A stretch of DNA of 64,000 nt from Euwallacea fornicatus. Lineage: Eukaryota > Arthropoda > Insecta > Coleoptera > Curculionidae. Each line of letters begins with the position of its first letter. Position 1 is the stretch's first letter. The stretch is from NCBI RefSeq assembly GCF_040115645.1, contig NC_089548.1, forward strand, positions 5,208,001 to 5,272,000, written 5' to 3'. The translations under genes and the position numbers were made by a program. The notes under the pieces are model-generated. The model searched no databases. It worked only from the letters and a program-made list of their open reading frames with translations, and was not told the origin of the DNA. Below are positions 1 through 12,674 of the stretch, piece after piece.

Positions 1-3000
1 TTACGCGCTAAAAGCCTGACTAATAATCGCTTCCAACGTAAACAGTTTAATCAAAATAAGTGCTTTCATAAACAGTTCGAGTTTACCAAAGTCTCAAAGG
101 AATAATAACTGAAATTCCAAATAGAAAAAGCGTGGAGCTTTCAATGCCGATTTTCCGGAAAAACTCATTTTTATGCGTGATTACCTATGTTGAAACGATG
201 AAAAAAAATGTCCAATTATCTAAATTACCTCAAAATGTTCTTAAATGGTGTGAGGAGTTAGTTAAGGCGCCAAATTGAAATACGGCCAAAAAAGCTATAG
301 ACTATTATTTACTTATCTATATTTAGCAAAAATTTATAAATACATTTTCCTTCTATAAGAATAGATTTTGCACGTAATTTTCGATAAGATTTCATTTTAA
401 TGGAAAGTCTATTTAAGGTAATGTATTAAAGGTTGAAATATGCCGTATAAGGCGTCATAGTATTGCGGAGCTGTCACAAATCATTGTTATGGGGATCTGA
501 CGTCTGGTAAGTTACGAAATATTTAAAAAGAAATTTTTTTGAAGTGTTCCAAAAATAAATTAATCGGGATTTTAAGCCGAAAACATGGTTCTATAGGAGT
601 TTATTATGGTATGTGAAAAACGAATTCCTAAAACTGCATGTACGCAGCTTCTCTGCAAAAATGGGTCCAGACAAATACCTTTGAATTAGCGACAAATTCA
701 AATTTTTCATCTTCAATTAGGGACGTGCCATGAGTAATAATTTTAGGGAAATTTCATTCAAAAATGGTTTTCTTAATTTAAGTTCGCTTTTCTCGCCCCC
801 GAGATACCTCTATGCTTCTGGTATTAACGCCTAACTAATTTTTTATACGAAGTTAAGATTTCGAAATCGGCCGCCAGCAGATCGGAGGATATCAGCGAAC
901 TTTTGCATCGAAAAACGCATTTTTAAAATATTTCTGCCCTTCAAACGTTAAACGTCAATATTCTTTTGCAAAACCTGAAAATTTTAATCTTTCATCCCCA
1001 AAATCTTGGTCGAACTAGGGGGAGATTCTAGGGGATTTTTTTTTAACTTTTTCCCCGCTTAAATACCCATAGTTTTTCTGTGTGAAAATCCTCTGATTAT
1101 GAACCGTGAATTTTTTTCCAAAAACTAGAATGCGAAAATTTCGCATTTTAAAACTGAGGATGCCCACTGAATATTTTTAATGAATTATACTTCAAAAGTG
1201 CTTTCTTGGCTATTTCAATCGCTCAAGGCCTCGGAAGAATCACTCCTCCCGTGCTTCGAACGACCAGGAGTTTGTCGTGCGTTTTGCGAATCGAAATTGG
1301 AAGAACCACACCGATTGAAATTATAATTAAAAACTGAATTTCTAATTTTTAATTTCAGAAATCTGTTGCGAGGTCCCTAAAGTACTCTAGATAGCAGAGC
1401 AGTGGTAAATAATGAGATTTATCTCTAACAGCCACGTGTCGGTGCCATAACGTCCCGTATTATTGTTAATACGGCAATCGCATTAACGTTTCAAGTAAGC
1501 TGAAACTATAAATTCCGCCATAAAAATGAGGGGCGATAAATTATTAGAGCGATCCGGCATCGGGCAATAAAAACGAATTAACGATTCAAAAACTACCAAT
1601 TTAAAAGTGGAATCGTGATTAAGCTATCACTTCATCCGGCCAGTTATTTGCAGACTCCGTAAATTTCATTTTCACTACTTGTTGTTCTGCAATTTATAAA
1701 CTTACATTATCGGAAAATGAGTTTAAAAATGTAATTTTCCCAACATGCAACGAACTATTCAAAACGAGCAATTTTCGAGTCGGTGTTTCTGCATTTTCCT
1801 CTGGAGTAAAGATTTTGGTTCAGGTAAATTAGGGGGAAGACCTAAAGGAAAGTTTCGTTAATTCATGGAACGAACATCAACATTGGCTTTACGATATTAA
1901 TAAATTCCGAGCTCATTCGCAGTCTGTGCAGTAGAGAAAATTTTATGGGGCAACTTATTGCGATTACTATCATTTTCCCTAATAGACATTTTCAAAAAAA
2001 AAAAAAAAAAGAACCCTTGCGAGAGGTTAACGAACCCCTCGAAATATTGAACTGTCCCCGTGTAATAACGCTGTCTGATCTTTAGCCCAAACATCAAAAA
2101 TTGAATTAGTTTCATGGGAGGACAGTAAAATTGAATCAAAAAGCCGGTCTGAACATCCACTACAAAAATAGGAATTGTTTGTGTGTATGATTTATGTATT
2201 ATATTGTTGTTTGTTCCCCACGAGCCATTTGGGGTGGAGGTATCGTTTCGTATGGGACCTAAAGGAATGAAAAAAAGACTTTAAGCACGGTCCGTTGAAA
2301 ACGCACCAGGGTTTCCAAATTGTTATTGTTTTCATTTTAGTTGGAGAGTTTCTATGACCCTCTCTCCACGTGGAACGGTCTTTTTGTTTATGTAGCTAGA
2401 GTCATTGGAGCCCCTGTTTCAACCGGCTTCATTAATTTTACATTTATTATTCATGAAATTAAATTAGATCGTTGCCTCATAGCACAACACGTAAAGGTAA
2501 TTAAATTATCGTTTCATGCCTATTTGCTACGAATATGCGGGAATTTCGCAAAAAATATATGGTTTTCTTGTCGAGTACCTTTAACAAATGTGAGGGGGCT
2601 TCAGATTTCACAGAGTCGGCCTGATATTAGACGGTAAGCTGTGATTCAATAATTCAACCCGAGAGGACTTGACCTGAACTGCTTCCCAGGCTCTTCCCCT
2701 ATGTTTTTCATAGCGGAAACCCACCCCTAAAGGGAAAAAAGATCACCCAGACAAAGAAATAAGACTAAGTCGAAAAGCTATGGGTCACCTGACCCTCTCG
2801 GGCGTTATCGTAAAGATGTGAACTAACCTGAAAAATCCTAACGGAAAATGGAAAAGTTTGCAATTGACCTAAAATTCTTGTAAAGTTCGGATTATATTGA
2901 AATAATTTGCTTGCTATGTTCAAAGAAATTTCCACTTGAAGGTGCATATTTTTTAATTTCCAAGTTGCAAGTCGCGAACTATTTCAAACTTCCGGTTTTC

Positions 3001-3263
3001 TGGATCGTAGACTATTTTAAAGGAATCAGTTAAAAGACTCTATGTACGTGGATATAGAAATGGTGGGTGACTACATGCATGCAAATGGGCTATTGCACAC
3101 ATGCCATTTACCAGATATGCCGGAACTAGAGGCGTTATCTGATAAGAGCTGATGACTGGTTTGTGTGATACACTTATTGTGCTTATAAAAAGTCCTATTT
3201 CCTTTCTGCTCACTGTATCGACCTGGAAAGGTCGAAGAGAACTATATAGTACATCGAAGCATA
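1..3263. other. gene-free DNA, left edge
   Basis: I see no exon with coding character here. The open frames present are short, lack flanking splice sites and resemble no family I know. The stretch is AT-rich with scattered homopolymers, for example a run of A near 1994-2010. It may be part of the first coding intron of the dopamine receptor at 9866-10282, whose later exons would lie at lower coordinates, but nothing here proves that. Confidence 0.5.
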
Positions 3264-3764
3264 CAGTGTGTCCCATTTGCTTTGGGATCAGTCTGTGAAA
3301 AATTTATTGGTTGTGCGATTTAGCCCGGATTTTTTTTTAACTACAGAGCTTGATAAACTGCACATTTTCATCAAAAATTACCTGGTTGACATATAATTCG
3401 GGGCCTACTATGACAGTTTCGAGGAGCAACGTTTTAATAAATCGTATTAGCTATTTTTTTAGAAAAAAATCTGTGCACTCCACTGGATGGGCCACCTCTC
3501 AAAACGGGCCTGTATGGAATTTTATCGAAAAATTTTAGGTAATAACGATTTTGTAGAAAAATTAAAAATGCACGTTTGGAGGGGTGGTCAATCCAGTGAC
3601 GTGAACAAACTCTTTCGTAAAAACCCGTTAATATGATTCATTAAAATTTCGCTCCTAGAAACTGTCATGGCGTTATCAAGCTCTGCAATTAAAGAAAATC
3701 CGGGCTAAGTCGCGCAATAAATAAACTTTTTACGAACTGACCCCACAACGAATGGGTCGCACTG
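3264..3764. mobile_element. foldback MITE, about 500 bp, TA-flanked
   Basis: The left end starts CAGTGTGTCCCAT and the reverse complement of the right end starts CAGTGCGACCCAT; both are bordered by TA. The similarity continues inward through shared blocks such as TAGCCCGGATTTT, CAGAGCTTGATAA and GACAGTTTC, and reaches almost to the centre near 3515. The whole element is therefore one long imperfect palindrome with arms of about 250 bp. It has no usable open frame, so it is non-autonomous. The TA duplication fits mobilisation by a Tc1/mariner-type transposase; that assignment is an inference. Confidence 0.85.
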
Positions 3765-6700
3765 TATATGCTTTGCAATTTTACCTTTTGATAATTCTTT
3801 GAACGTTAAATCTGGAAAGTTATCAATTTCTGCCGGGCAGCCAAGAATGTCAAGTTCTTGTGATGATGGCGCCCTCGGAAGGGCGTCCTTCCTTGGTGAA
3901 CTAACATTAAATCAAAAAGCTGATCTTCAAGTTAATCCCAGCTGTAGCGCAGCTTATCTAGTAGTACACACAGTACACATTGATTTATTATACAGTATTA
4001 GTACTTAATTACGTATTAAATTGTTAATCCCATGTTGAGCTCCTTTCTGTTAGAGTTTCGACTATGAAACTGCGTACAAGTAAGACTTGAAGTCACAAAC
4101 TAGTGGATAGTTAGAACTTAGGCTCTAACTCGTGCCAAGTTTCCTATCTGAAATTCCAGCAGAACATAGCTTAACATGGGATTCAAAATTTAACTCGTAC
4201 ACCCTATGTCTCGCATTAAAATATTTAACGTGTAAAGCGACGAAGGTTCGGGGGTTTTTAACTTCTCAAATGCGAATTTTGTTATCTCGAAAAATCGATG
4301 CGAACGAATTGGACGGGAGTATTTCACAACACAAAAATCCCAAATTTCCTTGCCGAGTATTAATTAATTCTGACATTTGAGGATTATTTCGCGCAGATCG
4401 TATTTCATTCTCCCCCCTTTTGGGCTCAATTTTCATCTTAAAACGCAAACCACGGCGATGGAATTGCTGAACCCCATGGTCTGTTAATAAAACATCGTCG
4501 ACAAAGAGCCACTCAAGAACACAAAAGCATTTAAGTCCGATTATTAGCTAATCTCTCCAAAAGAGCTTGCAAAGAAAAACCTTGCAAAGCGTTAAACGCT
4601 CACAGGCAAACCGTAAATAAATTATAAACTTTCCGGGCAATATGAATGTGCAGTAGCCTTGGGCTTTAATTTGTTGGGCTCTATCCTTGCGTTATACTTT
4701 ATTTTTCCCCGACAGGGTTCTCCAACTTTAGTCGGGATTAAATGAAGGCCCCTTTACAAGTTAAAGTTACAAAGATTTGCGTTTTTAGTTGTTGTCATGG
4801 AATTTGTTCGTTAACGATGGAGTGCGTGACGTTAAGCTCCGAAAAAGAAACTAGTTGAAAGCATTACTATTAACTTAGCGAGAATATGTTAAGTCCTCCT
4901 CTTAATTGGTATAATAATAATTAGCAGAATAATAGCTGATATTCCATTAGGGCAGCAATTAACTGAAGATGGTGCTCAGTGCCTCTGGAATGGCCTTTTG
5001 TTCAATGCAACTATTATTCTGTTGTCTCAAGGTAAATTATGGGCTTAATTATTCGTCTCACATTCAAGCTGGAAACTTCACCCTGTGAGTCCCGGGGATC
5101 AAACAGAAGGAATGATTTCCTCTTATTCAAGTGGTCCGTCCCTAAAACTTGCCAACACCAAAATTGGAATTGACTTATAAACTCCGAACCTTATCAACAC
5201 CGGCTATAAATTAATTCTACCCTCAATTTAATAAATCCATTTTTAATGGGTCGTTTAAAGGCTTTTCAGAGATATCTGCCAGCCAGGCGACCCAATTTCC
5301 GTCTGTTATCGACATTTCTGGTTTATATTATTTCTACTAAGCAGCAGCAATTGAACTTAAAAGCCTCGCCTAAGAACCTATACAATAAATTCGGAATTAA
5401 GTTGATAATCAATCCGTCTCAACAGAATAGTTCGAAAACTCCACCCAGGGGTGGCGATCGGGATTAATCCCAGGTGCCACTGCGGTTTGATGGAAAATTT
5501 GAGATAATTGGCATTAAAGGTACATACGTTGCAATTTAACATTCAGTTAAAGCTTTAGTTAAAGTGGAAATTAACCGAGAATAATTGAACCGGCAGGAAA
5601 TAGGGCGAACAGGGGGCAATTTTGGATTTTTTCTTTGAGGAACGCATAGAAAGTGTAATCGGGCAGTAAATTCGGTCAGCTACTACGCTACATTCAATGC
5701 TACCCCAGACGGTCTTGGAGTAGCACAAGAGCGATTTGCAGAATCTCAGATATCTTTCAGTGTAAAAATACGTAACGGTGCAATAGTTCACAACAGTTTC
5801 ATTGCAAAGAGCATTTATAACATCCATTTAACCCAGTAAATAATAGATTAAACAGATCAATAGGGGGATATCTATAAACCTGATTCGATTCATGTTGTCG
5901 TCTTACATCCACATGACTTCTAGCTTTATGCTACCGCAGATTATTCAAGTAGACGAGAAATTAGAGGGTATTTAAATGACACTAACGACTGCGATTTGCA
6001 TATTAAATTTTCAATGCCGCCGATTTATACATATCTCAGCCGTGTTATGCTCTTGTTCTGGATTTTAAAAATGATAGTCAGGTGCCTCGTATCTCAGTCT
6101 TGACCATTTTTCATAAGTTTAATGATTCAGTCACAGATTGCAAGGAATCTAAGAACTCTTAGAATATGATGTGAGACTCAATTTCAAGCATAATTTAATA
6201 GAAGATTTATATCCTGCGGGAAGGAAATTTTCTTTAAACGTTAAAAATTCCTGACTTAGTTTTTTTCATTTCGTCTAAAAGTTTTTCCAGTTGCTCTCGA
6301 GGCTGCAAAACGAAGATTTTCCTACATTACAAGTAGTCTTTATTAATTTGTTTCTAACGAAAATTTCTTCCGTTATTTTTTTGTTCTCGTTCCCTTTCAT
6401 TCCGTTGTGATACATTCAACCGCAAACACATCTCTATTTATTTCTATTGATATTCAAATTATCTTGGCTATTAGGAATCTGAAACCCCATGTTCCTTCCT
6501 CCGTCGGGTTTTCCCCTAGTGCTCCTTGTCGCATTCTTTACCCCTAATAGAATTTTCTACTCCCTGTGAAAAAATCCTTGATTAAATTATGCTGGTTTCC
6601 GTCCTATTTTTTTTTTTCGTTTTTCTCTCTAAAGCCATCTTTGTGGCTATGAAAAGTCGTTACTTTTCTTCAAGTAATTTCTCTATTGAAGTAGTCCTTA

Positions 6701-9700
6701 TTAGTTTGCGCCTCACATATATTCCTCTATGGATGTTTTCTCAGTACTCTTAATCGAATTGGGTTAAATTCAACTGTGCACCTATCTCTCTCATTTTTCT
6801 GAGGTAATATTCATATTCTCAAAGCTTTTCGTTCCCTTAGATTTCATCGTTCTTCTGCCTCAGTTCCTCTAATTTTAATTTTTTTTATTTTCACTATTTC
6901 TTTCCTGCAATTACAGATTCCTACCCTCCCTGCGTGCATTTATTTATTTCTCTCCTTTTCTTTTCCTACAAGTTCTTCTCTCCAACTTTTTTTACCACCT
7001 GAGACTAATTGTAATTTTATTCCATTTAGTCATAATTTATTTTCCCGATGTTGCTTCTTTCCATTCTTTACAACATCTAAATAAATATAATAGCAACATA
7101 AAATATTCAAGAACATTTTATTTATAACTTCGAACCACTTCAAATCCCCGTAGACCACCGACACTAAAAGGTAGAGAAAAAACTTTTTATTACGTTATAT
7201 TAATACGTTAAAAATTTCGTTAATATGTCCAATTTGATATTTCAATAATATAATACTGGTTTCTCATCATTACACTAACCCAACTATTGGCGAACTACAC
7301 CGGTGATTTGCACTAGTGTAATTATCGATATAGTTTCCCAAGCCGCTCTAGCAATTTGGTAACGAGCTGAAATATTTTAAAGTTGCCGTTATGTCCTTTG
7401 AGGGTTGTAATTTGTGAAATTCTCTTCTTAAGTGTAATTCGCGGGTTGAAAACGAGTATATAATTTTAATAACGTTACAGTCATGCAACTTAAAGCGAAA
7501 CAGGCACTCTTATTAGTTGAACTTTGTACGGGTTAGTTCGAATTAAGGAGTGCTATTTTTAAGCTTAATTTGCATTCATGCAAATTTCCCGAAAATTATC
7601 GATAATTTTTATTTCATTCATTATATTGCCCCTGAATATTGACGTCGTAATAGCCAATATTCATAAAAAATTTAATATCCGCAAGATAAAATCATCTCTC
7701 TAATTTGATAGCTTTTGATAGAAAATTTAATTGGTTTAATTGGTACTTCCTTACGACGCATGGCTCGAATTTAAATAACTGCTATTTCCTCATTTACTGT
7801 ATTTGTCTTATGTATTTCCTTCCATTCGCGTTTCTTCTCTTCGCTGTTATTCTTTTTATTCATATTTCTCTACTCTTTGGCTGTGATCTTTCCTGAGAGC
7901 AAAATATTATTTATTTCTTCTATTTATTAGAGAGTTTTCATTGTTTTTAATTCTTTTACTTAGCTGATACACCGTTCGTAGTCTCGTTAAAATGATCATT
8001 TTCGTTTTGCCTCTATAGTCACCTAAGCAAGGTACTTCTATATCGATTTCAATATCAACTCAAATTTTTAAAGCTATGACGATCGTACGTTTTAAACTCA
8101 TCTGGTCTACTTGGACATAACTATTACTTCCATATTATTATAAATGCCTCTTTTATTTTAGCATGTTGTAACAATGTGTTACTCAATATATTGAAAATTG
8201 CTCACACAAATATGAAAACAGGAGTTATGAAAGGGACGTAAAAAGTATTGAAACGGGTTTATTTCAACCATTGTTTATGGTTGATAGTGCAAATTCAGAC
8301 TACTTGGAAATGTTACAAAATCAATACTCACAGTGAAAAACCACTAATAATTCAATTGCATTTTAATTGTCCCAATCCTAAAGAAACGTTTGAAAAATGT
8401 TACATATAAAATGTAAAAGGTAGTTTCGAACAGTTATTGTGGACTATTTGTTATTATTATTGGTTTTTGTAGTATTGAATTTTCGAACACTTGTTTCAAT
8501 TAATTTCCTATAATCGATATTAAAAGTTTCCTTTAAAATTACATGGGGGCCGTATCTAACATTGTTCCAATTTATTATGAAATTTTACGATAAATATTGT
8601 TTTAGAAAAAAAAACATGCACGCGAATTCAGAAAATCAGGAGTTGGATGTAATTTAAAAAATTCGTATTTTAAACAAAATTAAGGTGATGATGGCGCGGA
8701 AAATTCGAAACGAGATTTTAAAATTTCGATCGATATACGTTCAGGGTTTAGAAGTTCAGAAAAAGTAAAAGCGATTGGAGCAAACACCGGTTTTCTCGAA
8801 TATTTCCGGAATCAGTGGAAATTTTATAAGTTTAAAAATGTAGTTTCACTCGTCCCGAAAACACGCAATTGTCCTAATTTAACCAACCTAACATCCCTTA
8901 CAATTTGCGAAGCCAATAGCGAGAACATTGTGATGAAAATGTGGTTATTTGCAATGTCTCTGGATGATCCCAGCTCAGGGTGATCTCAGTTGACTTGCCA
9001 CCAAAAATATCGAAAATATGATTCGCAGAAAATGTCCATTTGAAAATCTATAACTGCTGCGTTTTTTGTCAAACGCTTTAGATAAATTCGGAAACACGTC
9101 AACACCTTGAAAGGGGACGAATTAAATTTATTATTAAATTAAATTCAACTTACTACTCGGAAGACATATTTCTGATATAATAAAAATGTTAAATGAGGGG
9201 TGTAAAAAGCATTTTAATATTCCGGTTAATATTACCCTTTTCTAAATTACCTATTGCCTACGAATTTTTTATGCTATAATTTTGTAGTTGGTGTTAGTCC
9301 GAATTCACAAAATTGTCGTTATCTTCATACCTAATGGGGCTAAAGTTCATTTTGAAAAAAATGATCACCGTCAACCCCATCTACAATGAGCAAAAAGTAG
9401 GGGGTGGTTAATTTTCAAACTACACGTATGCTATATGTAGCACGATGTAGGTTGGGAGTTTTCAAACAATTAGACTCAAATCAATTTGTCTCGCATCAGC
9501 CATACATAAGAAGGGACTACAGTTATGAAAGCATCAAAGAGAATGCCTAATTTTATTTATTCAGGACGATAGCCTTGGACTACTAAAGTAATTTCATATG
9601 TTTCATGCACAAATCGATAAAACAAAAAGCTTCGGAACAAGTTTTAACGTTCATAGTCAATTACTATTACTTCGTAACTATTTAATTCCCCGAACTTGAA

Positions 9701-9865
9701 ACATCTCAATATCTCAACGAACGGCCATGAAACTTGTTTTCTTGGCAATATCCGATTTAAAGAGACAACCTGATAACGGCAAACATAAAGTAGTCAATAA
9801 AAGCTTCTTCGTGCTTTTTCAGGACATGTTTTCCACTTTAATAGTTATCTAGTCATCAAACTTAC
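3765..9865. other. gene-free DNA, probably Dop2R intron
   Basis: No exon is recognisable on either strand. In particular I find no match to the rest of a D2-like receptor (the DRY-containing loop, or transmembrane segments 3-7), so the next Dop2R exon must be off the left edge. The part at 6240-7080 and again at 7760-7960 is unusually rich in pyrimidines on the plus strand. The remainder is ordinary AT-rich sequence. Confidence 0.5.
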
Positions 9866-10282
9866 CAACACATAAACAGCAAATGGCATGACAACAACAG
9901 CGACTAGCAGATCAGCTAACGCCAAACTAACGATGAAATAGTTGGTGGCGGTCTGCAAAGTCCGCTCCTTGTAAACACTGAGTATGACGAGCACATTTCC
10001 ATACACCGTCAGAATCGGTACTATCAAGAGCACTAGAGCCCAATAGTTCCGGTAGTGATCGGTGTAACCGGTGGAACAACTACTGTTAGTCCCATTCCCA
10101 AATAAGCTGCAGTTAATCTGATTCTGGATGTAGATCGGGGCGTCCGAGACGTTGGGTAGAAAGTTAATTTTGCCGAAGTACTGGTCAACGTCATCGGTCA
10201 GCAGCAAATAATGATCTTGATGGTCGTATTCTGAGATATTCGTCGAGGAGTTGTACCCAAACCTATGTCCGGGAGAACTCAT
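9866..10282 (-). CDS. Dop2R: D2-like dopamine receptor, first coding exon
   Basis: This exon encodes the N-terminal 139 residues of a rhodopsin-class receptor. An extracellular N-terminus of about 80 residues carries several N-x-S/T glycosylation sites. It is followed by transmembrane segment 1 with the conserved GNVLV motif and most of segment 2 with LADLLVAVVVMPFAV, including the conserved Asp. The segment 1-2 wording closely matches insect Dop2R (D2-like, Gi-coupled, plasma membrane). The ATG is at 10282. The exon ends in phase 0 at a strong donor, GTAAGT, starting at 9865; reading on would hit a stop within a few codons. The other exons are not in the window, so the gene is partial here, as expected for a receptor with very long introns. 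Another biogenic amine receptor is possible but less likely. Confidence 0.85.
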
Positions 10283-10690
10283 CTTGGGCGACCACCGGTA
10301 CTAATAACTACATGTCCACCACATGGTCATCTCGACGATCAATTGTCTACATTTTTGTGCGTGGCCGACGGAGGTCGCGATCGCGAATGCACGGAAGGAT
10401 CGAAGTGCGTCGGGGTCGGTGTGGAGCGCCGTTTTCAACTGGGAGAAACGACGTCGGCGTCGTTAGAAAACACAGGCGCCGCCCTGTCTCCTGCACCGGC
10501 CGACAGAGGCGTCCCATCCAGCATCCCTGCTTCCGCGGTCCAGGAATTAATGGCATCGATTACGGGATTAAATTCGTGTCGACTCGTATAATTTGTGGGA
10601 TTGCAAGAGGAAGACGTGGAAAAGGTGCGAATTTCGGAAGTGCGGCTTTAGTTGAATCATCTCTTTTGGAGAGGTGGCTATCATGAGTAA
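10283..10690 (-). promoter_or_regulatory. GC-rich Dop2R leader with an upstream ORF
   Basis: The 400 bp just upstream of the Dop2R start is clearly richer in G+C and CpG than its surroundings, and open frames occur on both strands, a usual by-product of GC-rich DNA. On the sense strand of the receptor an ATG-started frame of 69 codons runs from 10556 to 10347 and stops before the receptor ATG, so it would be an upstream ORF if this is transcribed leader. Its product resembles nothing I know. Confidence 0.4.
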
Positions 10691-11783
10691 TAATAGTAAA
10701 ACCCTACCCAAGTAGCAATTCTAGTTCAAAAACTTGTTCGACCACTCTGACTAAGTGGAAATTTAGTATTTACCATCATGTCCGCCCCTGAACTGTTTAG
10801 AAAATTGCATTATATTTTTATGTGGACAGTCACGTAGTTTTCAGTTCCAATTGCCACCTGACAGTTATAGAATGTTCTAGTAAATCCAAAGGTAAAAGAA
10901 ACTTATAGTGTCTTAACAGCTCCACCTTAGGACATATTTGCTGAACTAAAATTGGAAATTAATGGTAGTGGCCACCACCACGAGCAATTTTCAGTGACAT
11001 TTAACACATATTTGAGGAGGAAAACTTTAGCGTAATATAAGTGTGGTGGTACTAAATTAAGCCCCACGTTGATTCAGCACTTCGAAATAGTCAGGAAAAG
11101 CTAAGTTAATGTTAAGTTGTTCTCTAATTTCCTGTGAATTCGGAAGTTATCTGGAATGTTAAGAGGATGCTTAATAGTGCTGCTCTGATTTCAAAACAAC
11201 GCTAACGAAATAATATCCTTGAATTTCGTTAAAAAAAAGTAGCTTTTACATATCTCGTAACGGTTTAGTTCAGTAATTTAAAAAATTCGATATTTGCTCA
11301 TGGAATTGCAAAATTAGAGTTAGACGTCAGTCAGGTTCCCAGTTCTAATCGTCATTTTCGAAATCTTTTTTTTTTTTAATTATTTTGGGCATTAAAAGTT
11401 CCGGCTCGCTAAAACAAGAAAAAGAATCGTACTACCCGCTGTACATTTCTGGCTTGTGACACTTTAAATACGCACTACATGTTCATGCCACTGCGGTGTT
11501 GTGATGCAAATTCAGCCATGTTGGAAGGAATATTCATTGCGGCTATTATGGCTGTAACCAATGGACCTTTATAAGAATATTTATTAATAGATTTTCCGGT
11601 GCAAGAAATTTCCGAATTTACATATTTTAATGAACCAGCCAACAAGGCATAATTTGCATGTAGAATTATGATTACTTTTTAATAGATTCAAATTCATAAA
11701 TCCTATGACGAGCTCTATGAGCAAAGCCTCAATTAAGTAGTAGTTACTAATCTCCTACTATTTTGCCCAGCACTGCGATTCTA
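10691..11783. other. gene-free DNA upstream of Dop2R
   Basis: AT-rich sequence with no recognisable exon. It lies 5' of the Dop2R coding exon and may hold its promoter, further leader exons or intron; nothing in the sequence decides this. Confidence 0.4.
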
Positions 11784-12674
11784 CAGGGTATTTCAGAATA
11801 AGCCTATCAACCACGCTTACTGTAGGGTTCTGTTACTGAAATAAGAAATAAAGTTCGTACAAACGTGGGTCTATTTTCGCTTTCTGTCCCAAATGAGGGG
11901 CGATAGAAAATAATAATTTTTTAGTTTTTTCCTAAAAATTCCATTCTGACATTAAATATTTTTATGAAAACTGGGGAGCGCAAAATGGGGGTAGTAATAA
12001 AATGTTCTTAATTTCACCGATTACGTCCACATTGATGTAACACTAAACAGTTTAAACGAAAAATGTGATTCGCCACTGGTTAAAAAAAAAGAAAAAAATA
12101 ATATTCCGATTGCTTCATATTTCTGTTAAAAAAGAGGTCTCTTGAATATTTTTCATAACATTAAGCATTCTCATGGATAAAAATAAAACGCAATAATCTG
12201 CAACTGAAAAATCGCATAATCCATTCGGTTAACACAATAAAAAATGCACCAGGGGTTTTTCAAAGAGTGCGGGATAATATGCGAAAAAGGGCCGAAGCAT
12301 GCATTCTTGCCTGTGGAGGGCATTTTCAACGCCTCATTTAATTGTTCTTTTATACGTAACGTAATGTACCTCGTTTTGTCTTGTAGTTTTAATATTAATT
12401 AGTAAATAATGTTTTTTTCCACGAAAACAGTTAGGCTTATGACAAATATTCAAAATACTTTTCTTCCACAGAAATATGAAATTTTCTTTTCTCCTTAAAA
12501 GATGTGCCTCTACACCTATTTTCTGCTTCTTAATTTTCATTAAAATATTTAACATCAGACTTCTTAGGCAAAAACTGAAAAACAAATGGACCAATGCTCA
12601 CGTGCAGTTTTTTTCTTATTTTGATCAGAAGAACCTACAGTAAGCAATTGGTAAACTTATTCTGGAACACTTTG
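11784..12674. mobile_element. foldback element, about 890 bp, TA-flanked
   Basis: The left end reads CAGGGTATTTCAGAATAAG after TA. The reverse complement of the right end reads CAAAGTGTTCCAGAATAAG after TA. Matching blocks continue inward (GCTTACTGTAGG; AATAAGAAA; TGTTAAATATTTTAATGAAAA against TGACATTAAATATTTTTATGAAAA), so the arms are several hundred bases long. It is more decayed than the 3264 element. An 86-codon minus frame at the right is just one arm and not a gene. Confidence 0.75.

Noticed and set aside
1897..2637. Frames of 87 and 98 codons near the left edge
   Set aside because: The first reads through a poly-A/T run and the second has no initial ATG; neither shows a domain or splice context.
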